9,885 nucleotides of DNA, from assembly GCA_902493085.1 (NCBI GenBank), contig CABUOH010000026.1, positions 1 through 9,885 of the forward strand, read 5' to 3'. The notes under the pieces were generated by a model. The model saw only the letters and a list, made by a program, of their open reading frames with translations. It was not told the origin of the DNA and made no database searches. Positions 1 through 6,452 of this stretch are shown piece by piece. Position numbers and translations under genes: made by a program. Numbering within the stretch: position 1 is the stretch's first letter; each line of letters opens with the position of its first letter. This stretch comes from an uncultured Sutterella sp. Lineage in GTDB: Bacteria > Pseudomonadota > Gammaproteobacteria > Burkholderiales > Burkholderiaceae_F.

Positions 1-855
1 CTGCTTGAAGAAGTGCATGGAGATGTAGCCCCAGACGTCGCGGTCGAAGTCGATGAGGATCGTGTTGGCGCGTTCGATCTGGTGGAAGAGCTCGGCCATG
101 TAGTCATGCGGCTCGATCTGGATCGTGTGCGTGTTGAACGTCACGCCGAGGCGTTCCTCGACGACTTTGCGGGAGTGGGCTTCCCAGTCGTATTCCGGAT
201 AGGAGATGAGGTGGGCGTTGTAGTTGCCGACGGCGCCGTTCATCTTGGCGTAGATCTTGACGGAGCGGATGGCTTCGATTACGCGTTCGAGACGGACGGC
301 GACATTGGCGAATTCCTTGCCGACGGTGGTCGGGGAAGCGGTCTGGCCGTGCGTGCGGGAGAGCATCGGAATTTCCGCCCACTGATGGGCGTAGCCCGTG
401 ATCGTGTCGTGAATCTGTTGGAGATAGTCGGCGAGCACTTCACGGCCTCGCTTGAGCATGATGGCGTGGCTTGTGTTGTTGATGTCTTCGGACGTGCAGG
501 AGAAGTGCACGAATTCAGAGGCGGACTTGAGTTCTTCGTCGTGTGCGACCTGGTTCTTGATCCAGTATTCAACGGCCTTCACGTCATGATTGGTCGTCTT
601 TTCGATTTCCTTAATGGCTTCGCAGTCGGCTAGGGAGAAGTTGTCGGCGAGTCCGCGCAGGAAGGCCTTGCCGTGGTTGCTGAGGTGAGGAAGTTCAGCA
701 AAGCCGGCTTCGGAAAGACTGATGAGCCACTCTACTTCAACACGAACGCGGGCATTCATGAAGGCGCACTCGGAGAAGATGTCGCGAAGCGCGTCGGTCT
801 GGCGGGCATAGCGGCCGTCGATCGGAGAGAGAGCGGTAAGGGGATTCAGTTCCAT
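1..855 (-). CDS. purB: Adenylosuccinate lyase PurB (5' part, 285 codons)
   Basis: Adenylosuccinate lyase is cytoplasmic. It removes fumarate from adenylosuccinate (AMP branch) and from SAICAR (IMP synthesis). The visible 285 residues start MELNPLTALSPIDGRYA and stay open to the window edge, so the 3' end is cut off. They align from memory with E. coli-type PurB along their whole length: TTNHDVKAVEY (about 87-97), the HFSCTSEDINNTSH block (about 117-130), SRTHGQTASPTTVGKE (about 166-181, with His169 matching the E. coli general acid His171), the NGAVGNYNAH block, QIEPHDYMAELF and ILIDFDRDVWGY. The mobile catalytic-serine loop (GSSTMPHK in E. coli) would begin a few residues past the edge and cannot be checked. 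The start at 855 has GAGG 9 bases upstream. The gene is divergent from thiC. It belongs to the fumarase/aspartase superfamily, and identification as PurB is very secure. Confidence 0.96.
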   Translation of the reverse strand, partial: MELNPLTALSPIDGRYARQTDALRDIFSECAFMNARVRVEVEWLISLSEAGFAELPHLSNHGKAFLRGLADNFSLADCEAIKEIEKTTNHDVKAVEYWIKNQVAHDEELKSASEFVHFSCTSEDINNTSHAIMLKRGREVLADYLQQIHDTITGYAHQWAEIPMLSRTHGQTASPTTVGKEFANVAVRLERVIEAIRSVKIYAKMNGAVGNYNAHLISYPEYDWEAHSRKVVEERLGVTFNTHTIQIEPHDYMAELFHQIERANTILIDFDRDVWGYISMHFFKQ

Positions 856-1092
856 GTCGGAAAACCTCGGATGAATAAAGGAAAAACGGGGTCCGCTGCG
901 CTGGTTGGGCTGCAGACGATGCGGCGGGCGGAGCGGACGAATGGCAATCCATTTATTTTAGCAGTCCGTCGGGCGGGCGTCTTCTCGTGAAGCCCTGTTC
1001 CAGGGCGCCGCTCTCGTGAAGAGAAAGCGTGTTCCGACGTGCGGTTCAGGCGACTTCGCCGCAGCCTTCCTTTGTTGTTCTACAATCCGAGT
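856..1092. other. purB-thiC divergent intergenic region, 5' half
   Basis: This is non-coding as far as I can see. On the minus side an AT-rich patch at 950-961 contains TAAAAT (955-960, read on the minus strand), a possible purB -10 box. No convincing -35 box goes with it, and the resulting leader would be about 90 bases. In the middle, the 10-base word TCTCGTGAAG occurs twice (983-992 and 1012-1021) on either side of a perfect hairpin, GCCCTG/CAGGGC at 992-1006. The right end holds the probable thiC -10 box. Open frames that cross this stretch have low-complexity, arginine-rich products and no ribosome binding sites. Confidence 0.5.
1081..1086 (+). promoter_or_regulatory. Probable -10 box of the thiC promoter
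   Basis: TACAAT matches the sigma70 -10 consensus at five of six positions. A transcript starting 6-7 bases downstream would begin at about 1092-1093, right at the 5' edge of the TPP aptamer (P1 starts near 1096). That is the expected geometry for a riboswitch leader. I see no good -35 hexamer at 16-18 bases (1058-1063 is GCCGCA), so the promoter may be weak or activator-assisted. Confidence 0.45.
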
Positions 1093-1093
1093 T

Positions 1094-1180
1094 GCGCGTT
1101 CGGGGTATCGGTCTTTCAAAGGCCGGTTGAGAAACACCCGTCGCACCGGAACAGGTTCAGACCTGCGTCGGGAAACGCTG
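1094..1180 (+). promoter_or_regulatory. TPP riboswitch (THI element) upstream of thiC
   Basis: The aptamer binds thiamine pyrophosphate in the nascent or finished mRNA and turns thiC down. Elements appear in THI-box order. P1 is GCGTT at 1096-1100 with AACGC at 1174-1178. P2 is GGGT at 1103-1106 with ACCC at 1136-1139. P3 is CGGTC at 1109-1113 with GGCCG at 1121-1125. The pyrimidine-sensing motif TTGAGA at 1127-1132 differs from the usual CTGAGA by one base. P5 is CAGG at 1152-1155 with CCTG at 1162-1165. The conserved GCGTCGGGAAACG at 1165-1177 stands for the usual GCGTAGGGAA block. Position directly before thiC supports the call. The downstream hairpin at 1240-1270 suggests translational control. 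Confidence 0.85.
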
Positions 1181-1239
1181 CGGACAATCAGATATGCGGT
1201 CTTCGAAAAGAAGGCCCAGGCACCGTTCTCTTCGCCGGT

Positions 1240-1270
1240 CGCGCCCTTGTCTCAATTCTTGTGGAGCGCG
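1240..1270 (+). promoter_or_regulatory. Hairpin sequestering the thiC ribosome binding site
   Basis: CGCGC at 1240-1244 pairs with GCGCG at 1266-1270. After one C-A mismatch, C1246-G1264 and U1247-G1263 extend the stem, leaving a 15-base loop. The 3' arm contains the Shine-Dalgarno GGAG (1263-1266) and ends next to the start codon. This is the expected form of the OFF-state expression platform of a translation-controlling TPP riboswitch. The pairing is read directly from the sequence. Its switching role is inferred, and I did not find an unambiguous anti-sequestor strand. Confidence 0.5.
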
Positions 1271-1273
1271 ATG

Positions 1274-2890
1274 ATGCACAACTATTTCCATTCCAATCCC
1301 GACCTTCGTCCCGCTGGGGAGCGCTTTTATGTTAAGAGCGAAGCAGGCGAGGAAGTTCCTCTTCGCCGCATAAGGCTTTCCGATACGCCTGAATGTTTTG
1401 GAGGAGGTCGAAATCCGGACTTCTTCATGCCCGACGTTACGGGCGGCTACGGCGCCCGTGATGCAGGCGAGACGGTTGAGCTCGGACGCCGTGCTCGTCC
1501 GGTACCCGGTAGTCCCACGCAACTTGCCTGTGCCCGTGCGGGTATCGTGACGCCGGAGATGGCGTACGCGGCCGCGCGCGAGAACGCCAACATAGATGGC
1601 TTTGTCGCTTCAATTGCCGAGCCGGGGTATGAACGCGTTCGAGATCGTCTCATGCCGTTGCTTGAACGTCTGGAGCCATGGACGGGAGAGCGTGTTCGCG
1701 CTCGCGTGGCCGCGCGCCAGGCCGTGATACCGGCCGCCTTTACGCATCCGGAAGTCGAGCCCATCGTTATCGGGCGCCACTTTTCTACCAAGGTCAACGC
1801 CAACCTTGGCACGTCCGCTTCGTCATCCGACTGGCGCGAGGAAGGGCGCAAGATGCAGGAAGCGCTCGCGCGCGGAGCGGATACCGTGATGGATCTTTCG
1901 ACCGGCAGGTGCATTCGCGAAACCCGTGAGATGATCCTTCGAGGGGCGCCGGTTCCCGTGGGTACGGTGCCGCTGTACGAAACGCTCGAGCGTGCGGGTG
2001 GCGACCCGCTCGCGATCTCTTGGAAAATCTTCCGCGATGTCATGGAGGATCAGGCCCGTGCAGGCGTCGACTATATGACGATCCATGCCGGACTGCTGTT
2101 GCCGCACGTTGAGCTGACACGCAGACGTCTGACGGGCATCGTCTCCCGAGGCGGCGGCATGATGGCCCGTTGGATGACGGCATTTGGAAGGGAAAACTTC
2201 CTCTACGAGCATTTTGATGAGATTCTCGACTTTGCGGCGCACTACGACGTGACGCTCTCACTTGGCGACGGACTGCGCTCGGGGAGTCTCTACGATGGCA
2301 ATGATGCGGCCCAGTTTGCGGAACTCAAAACGCTCGGAGAGCTCAATCGCCGTGCCGGCGTGCGCGATGTGCAAGTGATGATCGAGGGGCCGGGGCACAT
2401 TCCGATGCCCGGCGTCGAGCTTAATCAGCTCAATGAGCGCGAATGGTGTGATGACGCGCCCTTTTATACGCTCGGCCCGCTTGTCTGCGACGTCGGAGCA
2501 GGCTATGACCACATTACGGCCGCCATTGGAGGAGCCATGATCGCAGCGTCTGGCACGGCCATGCTCTGTTACGTAACGCCCAAGGAACATCTCGGTCTGC
2601 CTGATGCCGACGACGTGCGTGAAGGCATGGCTGCCTTTCGCATAGCCGCGCATGCGGCGGACGTTGCCAGAGGTGTTCAGGGTGCCGTTTTGCGTGACCA
2701 TCTCATGAGCATGGCCCGATTTGAATTTCGCTGGCTCGACCAGTTCTCGCTCGCCGTCGATCCAGCCCGTGCCCGGGCTTTCCATGACGAGACCTTGCCC
2801 GGAGCCGCTGCTCAGAAGGCGCACTTCTGCAGCATGTGCGGTCCGAAGTTCTGCCCGATGAAGTTGGCTCACGAGCTATTCAAGGACTGA
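1274..2890 (+). CDS. thiC: Phosphomethylpyrimidine synthase ThiC
   Basis: ThiC is a radical-SAM enzyme that converts aminoimidazole ribotide to HMP phosphate, the pyrimidine half of thiamine, in the cytoplasm. The product is 538 residues. Signature blocks include the TQLACARAGIVTPEM segment near the N-terminus, HPEVEPIVIGRHF, GADTVMDLSTG, APVPVGTVP, DYMTIHAG, ENFLYEHF, SLGDGLR, QVMIEGPGH, APFYTLGPL, the YVTPKEHLGLPDADDV region and the C-terminal FeS motif CSMCGPKFC (Cys519, Cys522, Cys527). I chose the second of two adjacent ATGs because GGAG (1263-1266) lies 7 bases from it and only 4 from the first at 1271. The frame stays open upstream to 1016, but that stretch is the riboswitch. The protein is shorter than E. 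coli ThiC (about 630 residues). Its N-terminal region is diverged, and there is AGYDHIT where PGYDHIT is usual. It is followed by a terminator hairpin. Confidence 0.95.
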   Translation: MHNYFHSNPDLRPAGERFYVKSEAGEEVPLRRIRLSDTPECFGGGRNPDFFMPDVTGGYGARDAGETVELGRRARPVPGSPTQLACARAGIVTPEMAYAAARENANIDGFVASIAEPGYERVRDRLMPLLERLEPWTGERVRARVAARQAVIPAAFTHPEVEPIVIGRHFSTKVNANLGTSASSSDWREEGRKMQEALARGADTVMDLSTGRCIRETREMILRGAPVPVGTVPLYETLERAGGDPLAISWKIFRDVMEDQARAGVDYMTIHAGLLLPHVELTRRRLTGIVSRGGGMMARWMTAFGRENFLYEHFDEILDFAAHYDVTLSLGDGLRSGSLYDGNDAAQFAELKTLGELNRRAGVRDVQVMIEGPGHIPMPGVELNQLNEREWCDDAPFYTLGPLVCDVGAGYDHITAAIGGAMIAASGTAMLCYVTPKEHLGLPDADDVREGMAAFRIAAHAADVARGVQGAVLRDHLMSMARFEFRWLDQFSLAVDPARARAFHDETLPGAAAQKAHFCSMCGPKFCPMKLAHELFKD

Positions 2891-2918
2891 AGAATTTGCC
2901 CGCAAGACTCGCGAAAAC

Positions 2919-2947
2919 CATCGGGAGCCCGTTTGGAGCTCCCGATG
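2919..2947. terminator. Bidirectional terminator hairpin between thiC and the response regulator
   Basis: A perfect 10-bp stem, CATCGGGAGC at 2919-2928 with GCTCCCGATG at 2938-2947, closes a 9-base loop. On the minus strand it is followed by GTTTT, giving an intrinsic terminator for the response regulator gene. On the plus strand the tail ATTCATG is poor in T, so termination of thiC there would be weaker. Its position between two convergent genes fits a shared terminator. Confidence 0.75.
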
Positions 2948-2966
2948 ATTCATGCGGTGCTGTTGA

Positions 2967-3659
2967 TCAGCTCTCGCTTTTCTTGTCGGACTTGGCGCGA
3001 CAGGGTTGAAGCTTGTTGAATTGCACGGGACTAGTGTCCATCCGGGTGCGCGAAAGCTCGTAGAGGATGCCGATCGGCGTGAAGTCGTCAAGGCGCTTTG
3101 TGATGTTGGCGCGGTGCGACTCGACCGTTCGCGTTGAGAGGAAAAGCTTTTCGGCGATTTCACCGTTCTTGAGACCTTGACAGACCAAGTCGAAAATCTG
3201 AGTCTCTCGCTTGGAGAACTGTCGAAGCAGATGGCGCACGCGCGTCTTGCGAACCTCAAGAAGCGAAGCTTCGCAGGCGGCGTGGATTTTGACGAGCAGG
3301 TCGTCAGGGTCGACGGGTTTTTCCATGAAGGAGACCGCGCCGCCCTCCATCGCTTCAACGGCGGTCCGGATGGTGCCGTGGCCGGAGAGGACGATGACCT
3401 TGATGGGACTGTCAAGCTCGCGAAGACGCTTGAGCACATCGATGCCGCTCATGCCGGGCATGGTCAGATCGACGACCAGGCAGCCGGGCTGGTCGGGTTC
3501 GACGAGGTTGAAGAAGTCTTCGCCGCAAGCGTAGGTGCGTGCGTCGATGCCGTGCGTTGCAAGGGCGAAGCGGATCGAGTAACGGACTTCGTCGTCATCG
3601 ACGACCCAGACGGGAATCTGCGTCTGATTCTTCTCTTCGGAACTGTCAGTAATGGGCAT
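2967..3659 (-). CDS. Orphan FixJ/NarL-type two-component response regulator
   Basis: This is a cytoplasmic transcription factor of 230 residues. The receiver domain spans about 15-125. It has the acidic pocket VVDDDE (Asp21-Asp23), phospho-acceptor Asp64 in LVVDLTMPGMSG, Ser92 in VIVLSGHG and Lys114 in FMEKPV. A LuxR-type helix-turn-helix follows at about 148-205 (FSKRETQIFDLV, IAEKLFLSTRTVESHRANI). Overall it resembles FixJ, TtrR and other one-helix-linker regulators. Compared with the usual DDDEAVR, one residue is missing after the acidic pocket (DDDEVR). The C-terminus has a polar tail of about 25 residues. No histidine kinase lies next to it in the window, so its signal and targets are unknown. 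The start at 3659 has no clear Shine-Dalgarno sequence, and no alternative in-frame start fits better because the receiver begins within 20 residues. Confidence 0.88.
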   Translation of the reverse strand: MPITDSSEEKNQTQIPVWVVDDDEVRYSIRFALATHGIDARTYACGEDFFNLVEPDQPGCLVVDLTMPGMSGIDVLKRLRELDSPIKVIVLSGHGTIRTAVEAMEGGAVSFMEKPVDPDDLLVKIHAACEASLLEVRKTRVRHLLRQFSKRETQIFDLVCQGLKNGEIAEKLFLSTRTVESHRANITKRLDDFTPIGILYELSRTRMDTSPVQFNKLQPCRAKSDKKSES

Positions 3660-3784
3660 ATTTCAATTAATATCGCTTGAGTAGGCCTGCGGCGTACGTG
3701 TGCACGCGGAACGATCGAGGCCGCGAATATCAGTCAATGCTACCAAAAAAGGAGTTGCCTGAGTATCTTTTCCGGCGCCGCGGT

Positions 3785-3822
3785 GCCGTCTTGACGACGG
3801 CTCCGGGCGTGATCAAGACGGC
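3785..3822 (+). promoter_or_regulatory. Two mutually exclusive hairpins before the DUF72 gene
   Basis: GCCGTCTTGA at 3785-3794 pairs perfectly over 10 bp with TCAAGACGGC at 3813-3822 across an 18-base loop. The same left arm can instead form a shorter hairpin, GCCGTC at 3785-3790 with GACGGC at 3796-3801 (5-base loop). The octamer GACGGCTC is therefore repeated at 3796-3803 and 3817-3824, 21 bases apart. The long stem ends 16 bases before the start codon, beside the weak GGGA ribosome binding site at 3825-3828. It could be a leader-RNA switch or, as DNA, an operator. Only the symmetry is certain. Confidence 0.5.
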
Positions 3823-3837
3823 TCGGGATGAAACGTC

Positions 3838-4905
3838 ATGTTGACGGGCAAGCCGATGGTTGACAAGGATGAGGCGCCGCTATTTGGTGATGCGCCGCCT
3901 CCGGATGCGCCGGTTTCGGGCATGCCGCCCCGAAGGAATGTGGTTGAGGCGGCAGGGCGTCTGTCGAAGCTCGTCCATCTGGGTACGCTGGGATTTGGAA
4001 AGGCGGCCTGGCGGGGCAGCATCTACGCGCATTCGAGCGGCTCGCTTCGCATGAAGGGGCTCGATGGGCTGTCCGTGCTTGCAGGTACGCCGTGGCTGCG
4101 CTCAGTCTCGCTCGAGCGCGGATACCTCCATCCGTATTCGCTGGCCGAACTGGCTGTCTTTGCCAGTGCCGTACCGGCGGACTTTCGCTTCATCGTGCGG
4201 GCGCCAGCGCTCGTGACGAGCATTCTCGTACACGATCGCCGCGGGCGAGCCGGCGGTGTCAACAAGACGTTTCTCAACGTCGCAGCGGCTTCAGCCTTCG
4301 TGAACAGCTGTGTGGAGGGGCTCGGCGAGAAGCTCGGTGCGGTGTTCTTTGACTTTGGGCCTTATCCGTCTTCGCAGATGAAGGCGATTTCAGGCCGCCA
4401 AAAGGCGGTTGAGGACATCGGCGGGTTCGCTGAACGACTCACGCAAGCTTTGGACGCCCGGGACGGCTCGCCCGTGCTGGCTTTTGAAGTGAGGAATCCT
4501 ACGCTTCTCACGCCGCGCCTCATGACGCATCTGAGAACCTACGGCATTCGACCAGTGATGGGGCTCAATGCAGGCATGCCGGGCCTGCAACGGCAAATGC
4601 GCGCACTTGCCGCCTGCGATGCGATCGATCCGCTTGATCCGAACTGGCGCTTGACCGGGCCTCTGATCGTACGCTGGCACTGCTCAGGACCGCTCTCTCC
4701 GGCTTTTGTGCGGGAGCCTGAAAGAAAAAGCGCAGGGGACCCCGTCACCCGTACGCTGATTGCATCGCTTGTCATGCGGGCCGTCAGAAGCGGCATGCCC
4801 GCCTACGTGTTGGCGGGAGACGACGCCGAGGGGGATGCACCTCGAACACTAATCGACATTCTGGCTTCGCTCGACGCCATGCGGGCCGCTGAACGGCGCA
4901 TCTGA
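3838..4905 (+). CDS. DUF72 (YecE-family) protein, diverged
   Basis: This is a 355-residue soluble protein of the DUF72/YecE family, a TIM-barrel-like fold of unknown biochemical role. The family opening LGTLGFGKAAWRGSIY is at about 48-63. Next comes a segment matching the strand after the first loop (WLRSVSLERGYLHPYS), then the VPADFRFIVRAP block, LGEKLGAVFFDFGPYP (usually Q-x-P-P or F-x-P), the AFEVRNPTL segment (usually EFRHxSW) and IVRWHCSG near the C-terminus (usually YxRxHG). Several normally conserved family residues are replaced, so this is a divergent branch. A proline-rich leader of about 40 residues precedes the domain. ATG 3838 has a weak GGGA 9 bases upstream, and ATG 3856 is a possible alternative start. 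The gene is divergent from the response regulator and ends 4 bp from the opposing nitroreductase. Function is unknown. Confidence 0.82.
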   Translation: MLTGKPMVDKDEAPLFGDAPPPDAPVSGMPPRRNVVEAAGRLSKLVHLGTLGFGKAAWRGSIYAHSSGSLRMKGLDGLSVLAGTPWLRSVSLERGYLHPYSLAELAVFASAVPADFRFIVRAPALVTSILVHDRRGRAGGVNKTFLNVAAASAFVNSCVEGLGEKLGAVFFDFGPYPSSQMKAISGRQKAVEDIGGFAERLTQALDARDGSPVLAFEVRNPTLLTPRLMTHLRTYGIRPVMGLNAGMPGLQRQMRALAACDAIDPLDPNWRLTGPLIVRWHCSGPLSPAFVREPERKSAGDPVTRTLIASLVMRAVRSGMPAYVLAGDDAEGDAPRTLIDILASLDAMRAAERRI

Positions 4906-4909
4906 AGGG

Positions 4910-5467
4910 CTACCAGCGAGAGAGCGGCTGGCGTTCGTCGTTGCCCATGCCGATGTCCTGATAGTTGGGCGGCGTGTCGGGCGTGCCGACGAGCACGAAG
5001 CAGAGCAGACGTTCGCTGGTTGGGTCATAGAGACCGTCGGGAGCGGGAAAGTCCTTGGCGGAGACCGTCTTGGCGGCAAATCCTTGGGCGTGCAGAGCTG
5101 CCAAAAAGTTCATGAGCGAGGCGCCTGCGGTCATCAGGCGTTCGTCCGTATCGCGCTCCTGAGCATTCGAGGACAGACCGATGCCGACGAGCGCCATGCA
5201 CATGGGGGCCTTTAGGGCCTTGCCCCTAGCCTTCTTGCGCATTTGTTCATCTGCATCTGATGGAAGAACGGATTCGAATAGGTCGGCAAGGCGTTCTCGG
5301 GAGGTGATCTCCACCCAACGCAGAGGGAGCGTCTCCTGATGGCAGGGCACGCGACAGGCGGCCGTTACGGCCAGACGCAGGGCTCCTACGTCGGGAGCGG
5401 GAATGACAAGATGCTTGGCGCCAAGAGAGCGGCGCGAAAGGATCATTTTGAAGAAGCTTTCATTCAC
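4910..5467 (-). CDS. Small nitroreductase-family FMN oxidoreductase (YdjA-like)
   Basis: This is an FMN-dependent NAD(P)H oxidoreductase of the nitroreductase superfamily, cytoplasmic and usually a dimer. The natural substrate cannot be told from sequence. The segment MILSRRSLG near the N-terminus is the FMN phosphate-binding Arg-Arg-Ser motif. The block around PCHQETLPLRWVEI corresponds to the APDHGxLxPWRF region of YdjA-type enzymes. The alanine/lysine-rich segment followed by APMCMALVG and the GASLMNFLAALHAQGFAAKT helix also fit, and LLCFVLVGTPD leads to the C-terminus. I prefer GTG 5467 (185 residues), which has GGAA (5477-5480) 9 bases upstream. The frame extends to a TTG at 5494 with no ribosome binding site, which would give 194 residues. 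A promoter lies at 5517-5544. The 3' end faces the DUF72 gene across 4 bp, and no terminator is visible between them. Confidence 0.88.
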   Translation of the reverse strand: MNESFFKMILSRRSLGAKHLVIPAPDVGALRLAVTAACRVPCHQETLPLRWVEITSRERLADLFESVLPSDADEQMRKKARGKALKAPMCMALVGIGLSSNAQERDTDERLMTAGASLMNFLAALHAQGFAAKTVSAKDFPAPDGLYDPTSERLLCFVLVGTPDTPPNYQDIGMGNDERQPLSRW

Positions 5468-5807
5468 GACGTTTATTTCCAACTTGGCCGGCAACGTGTG
5501 GCCGGATACATTTGAAATTATAAAGAGGAGAAGAGACGGGCAAACGCAACCGAGGAGAGGGCCTTGACGGGATGGGCAAGCGTTCTTCTAAAGCATCTTC
5601 AAGGAGGTTCTGCAAAGCTGTGCATGCCTGAAATGGACGGTGTAGGATTGAGGTCGTGAAACATTGCCGGCTGCAGGATCGAACGGTTGCCGAGTCTTTG
5701 GAGCAGTTGTGAATTTCCGTAGCGAATGCCGCTCCCGCCGCCTGAGTGCGCTCAGACGTTCCGGGCATGCCCGCTATGGAGGAAATGAACATTCAGGAGT
5801 GCACTGC
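5468..5807. other. Divergent intergenic region, nitroreductase-kynB
   Basis: About 340 bases without a convincing gene. The left side holds the nitroreductase ribosome binding site and promoter. The right side ends with the kynB ribosome binding site AGGAG at 5795-5799. Short open frames here (for example at 5573, 5655 and 5776) lack ribosome binding sites or overlap kynB out of frame. A 110-codon minus-strand frame (5460-5792) runs through the nitroreductase promoter and resembles no family I know. I found no clear kynB promoter. Confidence 0.5.
5517..5544 (-). promoter_or_regulatory. Sigma70-like promoter of the nitroreductase gene
   Basis: Read on the minus strand, a perfect TATAAT (5522-5517) is preceded by TTTGCC (5544-5539) with a 16-base spacer. 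A start near 5510 would give a leader of about 40 bases to GTG 5467. To the TTG at 5494 it would leave only about 15 bases without a Shine-Dalgarno sequence, which supports the GTG start. Confidence 0.55.
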
Positions 5808-6440
5808 ATGCGCAGCCTTTGGGACATCTCCCCTTCCGTAAGCACGCGCGCGCCCGTCTTCCCGAGCGACACGCCGTTTCAGGTTCTCTGGAACGAGCGT
5901 ATCAATGACGGCGGCGTAGCGAATATCTCAACGATTCACATGTCGCCGCATGTGGGGGCGCACGTTGATGCGCCCATGCATCTCGACAGCGGTGCGGTAG
6001 ACGTCGCCTCGCTGAGGCTCGAGCGATTCATCGGGCGATGCCGCGTCGTTGATCTCAGCGGCGCGGAGACGAAGGAGCCGGTCGGTCGGGAGGAGCTCGC
6101 AAACGCCTGCTTCCACGAACGGGTGCTCATCAAAACCCGCAGGGTGGCGCCGGAACACTGGACGGAAGATTTCAGATCCGTTTCGCCCGCCGCGGTCCGC
6201 ATGCTGCTCGAGTCCGGTGTCATGCTCATTGGTCTGGACACGCCGAGTATCGACCCGGCCGACAGCACGCTCCTTTTGTCGCATCGCGTTGCGCTTCAGG
6301 GCGGAATTTCCATCATTGAAAATCTTGATCTGAGCCAAGTGGAGGCGGGCGAATACGAGCTGATTGCCCTTCCGCTGAAACTCGAGGGCGTCGAGGCAAG
6401 TCCGGTGCGCGCCGTGTTGCGCGCCGTTGCGCATCGATGA
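5808..6440 (+). CDS. kynB: Kynurenine formamidase KynB
   Basis: KynB hydrolyses N-formyl-L-kynurenine to L-kynurenine and formate, the second step of tryptophan breakdown, in the cytoplasm. The 210-residue protein has the usual length and matches Burkholderia-type KynB across its span: WDISPSVS at the N-terminus, the metal-binding block HVGAHVDAPMH (His48, His52, Asp54, His58), RFIGRCRVVDL, GLDTPSIDP, the later metal ligands His159 and Glu171, and ELIALPLKLEGVEASPVRAVLRA at the C-terminus. The His, His, Asp, His, Glu set corresponds to the dinuclear zinc site known for bacterial KynB. ATG 5808 has AGGAG 8 bases upstream and fits the family start, so the upstream extension of the frame is discarded. 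The hot-dog thioesterase gene follows after 12 bases, probably as an operon. No kynurenine-forming dioxygenase or kynureninase lies in the window. Confidence 0.93.
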   Translation: MRSLWDISPSVSTRAPVFPSDTPFQVLWNERINDGGVANISTIHMSPHVGAHVDAPMHLDSGAVDVASLRLERFIGRCRVVDLSGAETKEPVGREELANACFHERVLIKTRRVAPEHWTEDFRSVSPAAVRMLLESGVMLIGLDTPSIDPADSTLLLSHRVALQGGISIIENLDLSQVEAGEYELIALPLKLEGVEASPVRAVLRAVAHR

Positions 6441-6452
6441 AAAGGAGTCGAC

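Noticed and set aside
13..633. 206-codon open frame on the plus strand
   Set aside because: It is antisense to purB, which matches its family residue by residue. The plus-strand product is a valine/aspartate/glycine-rich shadow with no family resemblance.
1016..1273. 85-residue N-terminal extension of ThiC from a GTG at 1016
   Set aside because: It would translate through the thiC -10 box and the TPP riboswitch. The family-like sequence begins after the ATG pair, which has its own ribosome binding site.
3177..3680. 167-codon plus-strand open frame
   Set aside because: It is antisense to the response regulator, whose receiver and helix-turn-helix motifs are unmistakable.
5460..5792. 110-codon minus-strand open frame
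   Set aside because: It covers the nitroreductase promoter and start region, has no recognisable family and no ribosome binding site.
5776..5841. 21-codon upstream frame overlapping the kynB start (possible leader peptide)
   Set aside because: It has no Shine-Dalgarno sequence, contains no tryptophan codon and has no hairpins that would make an attenuator.
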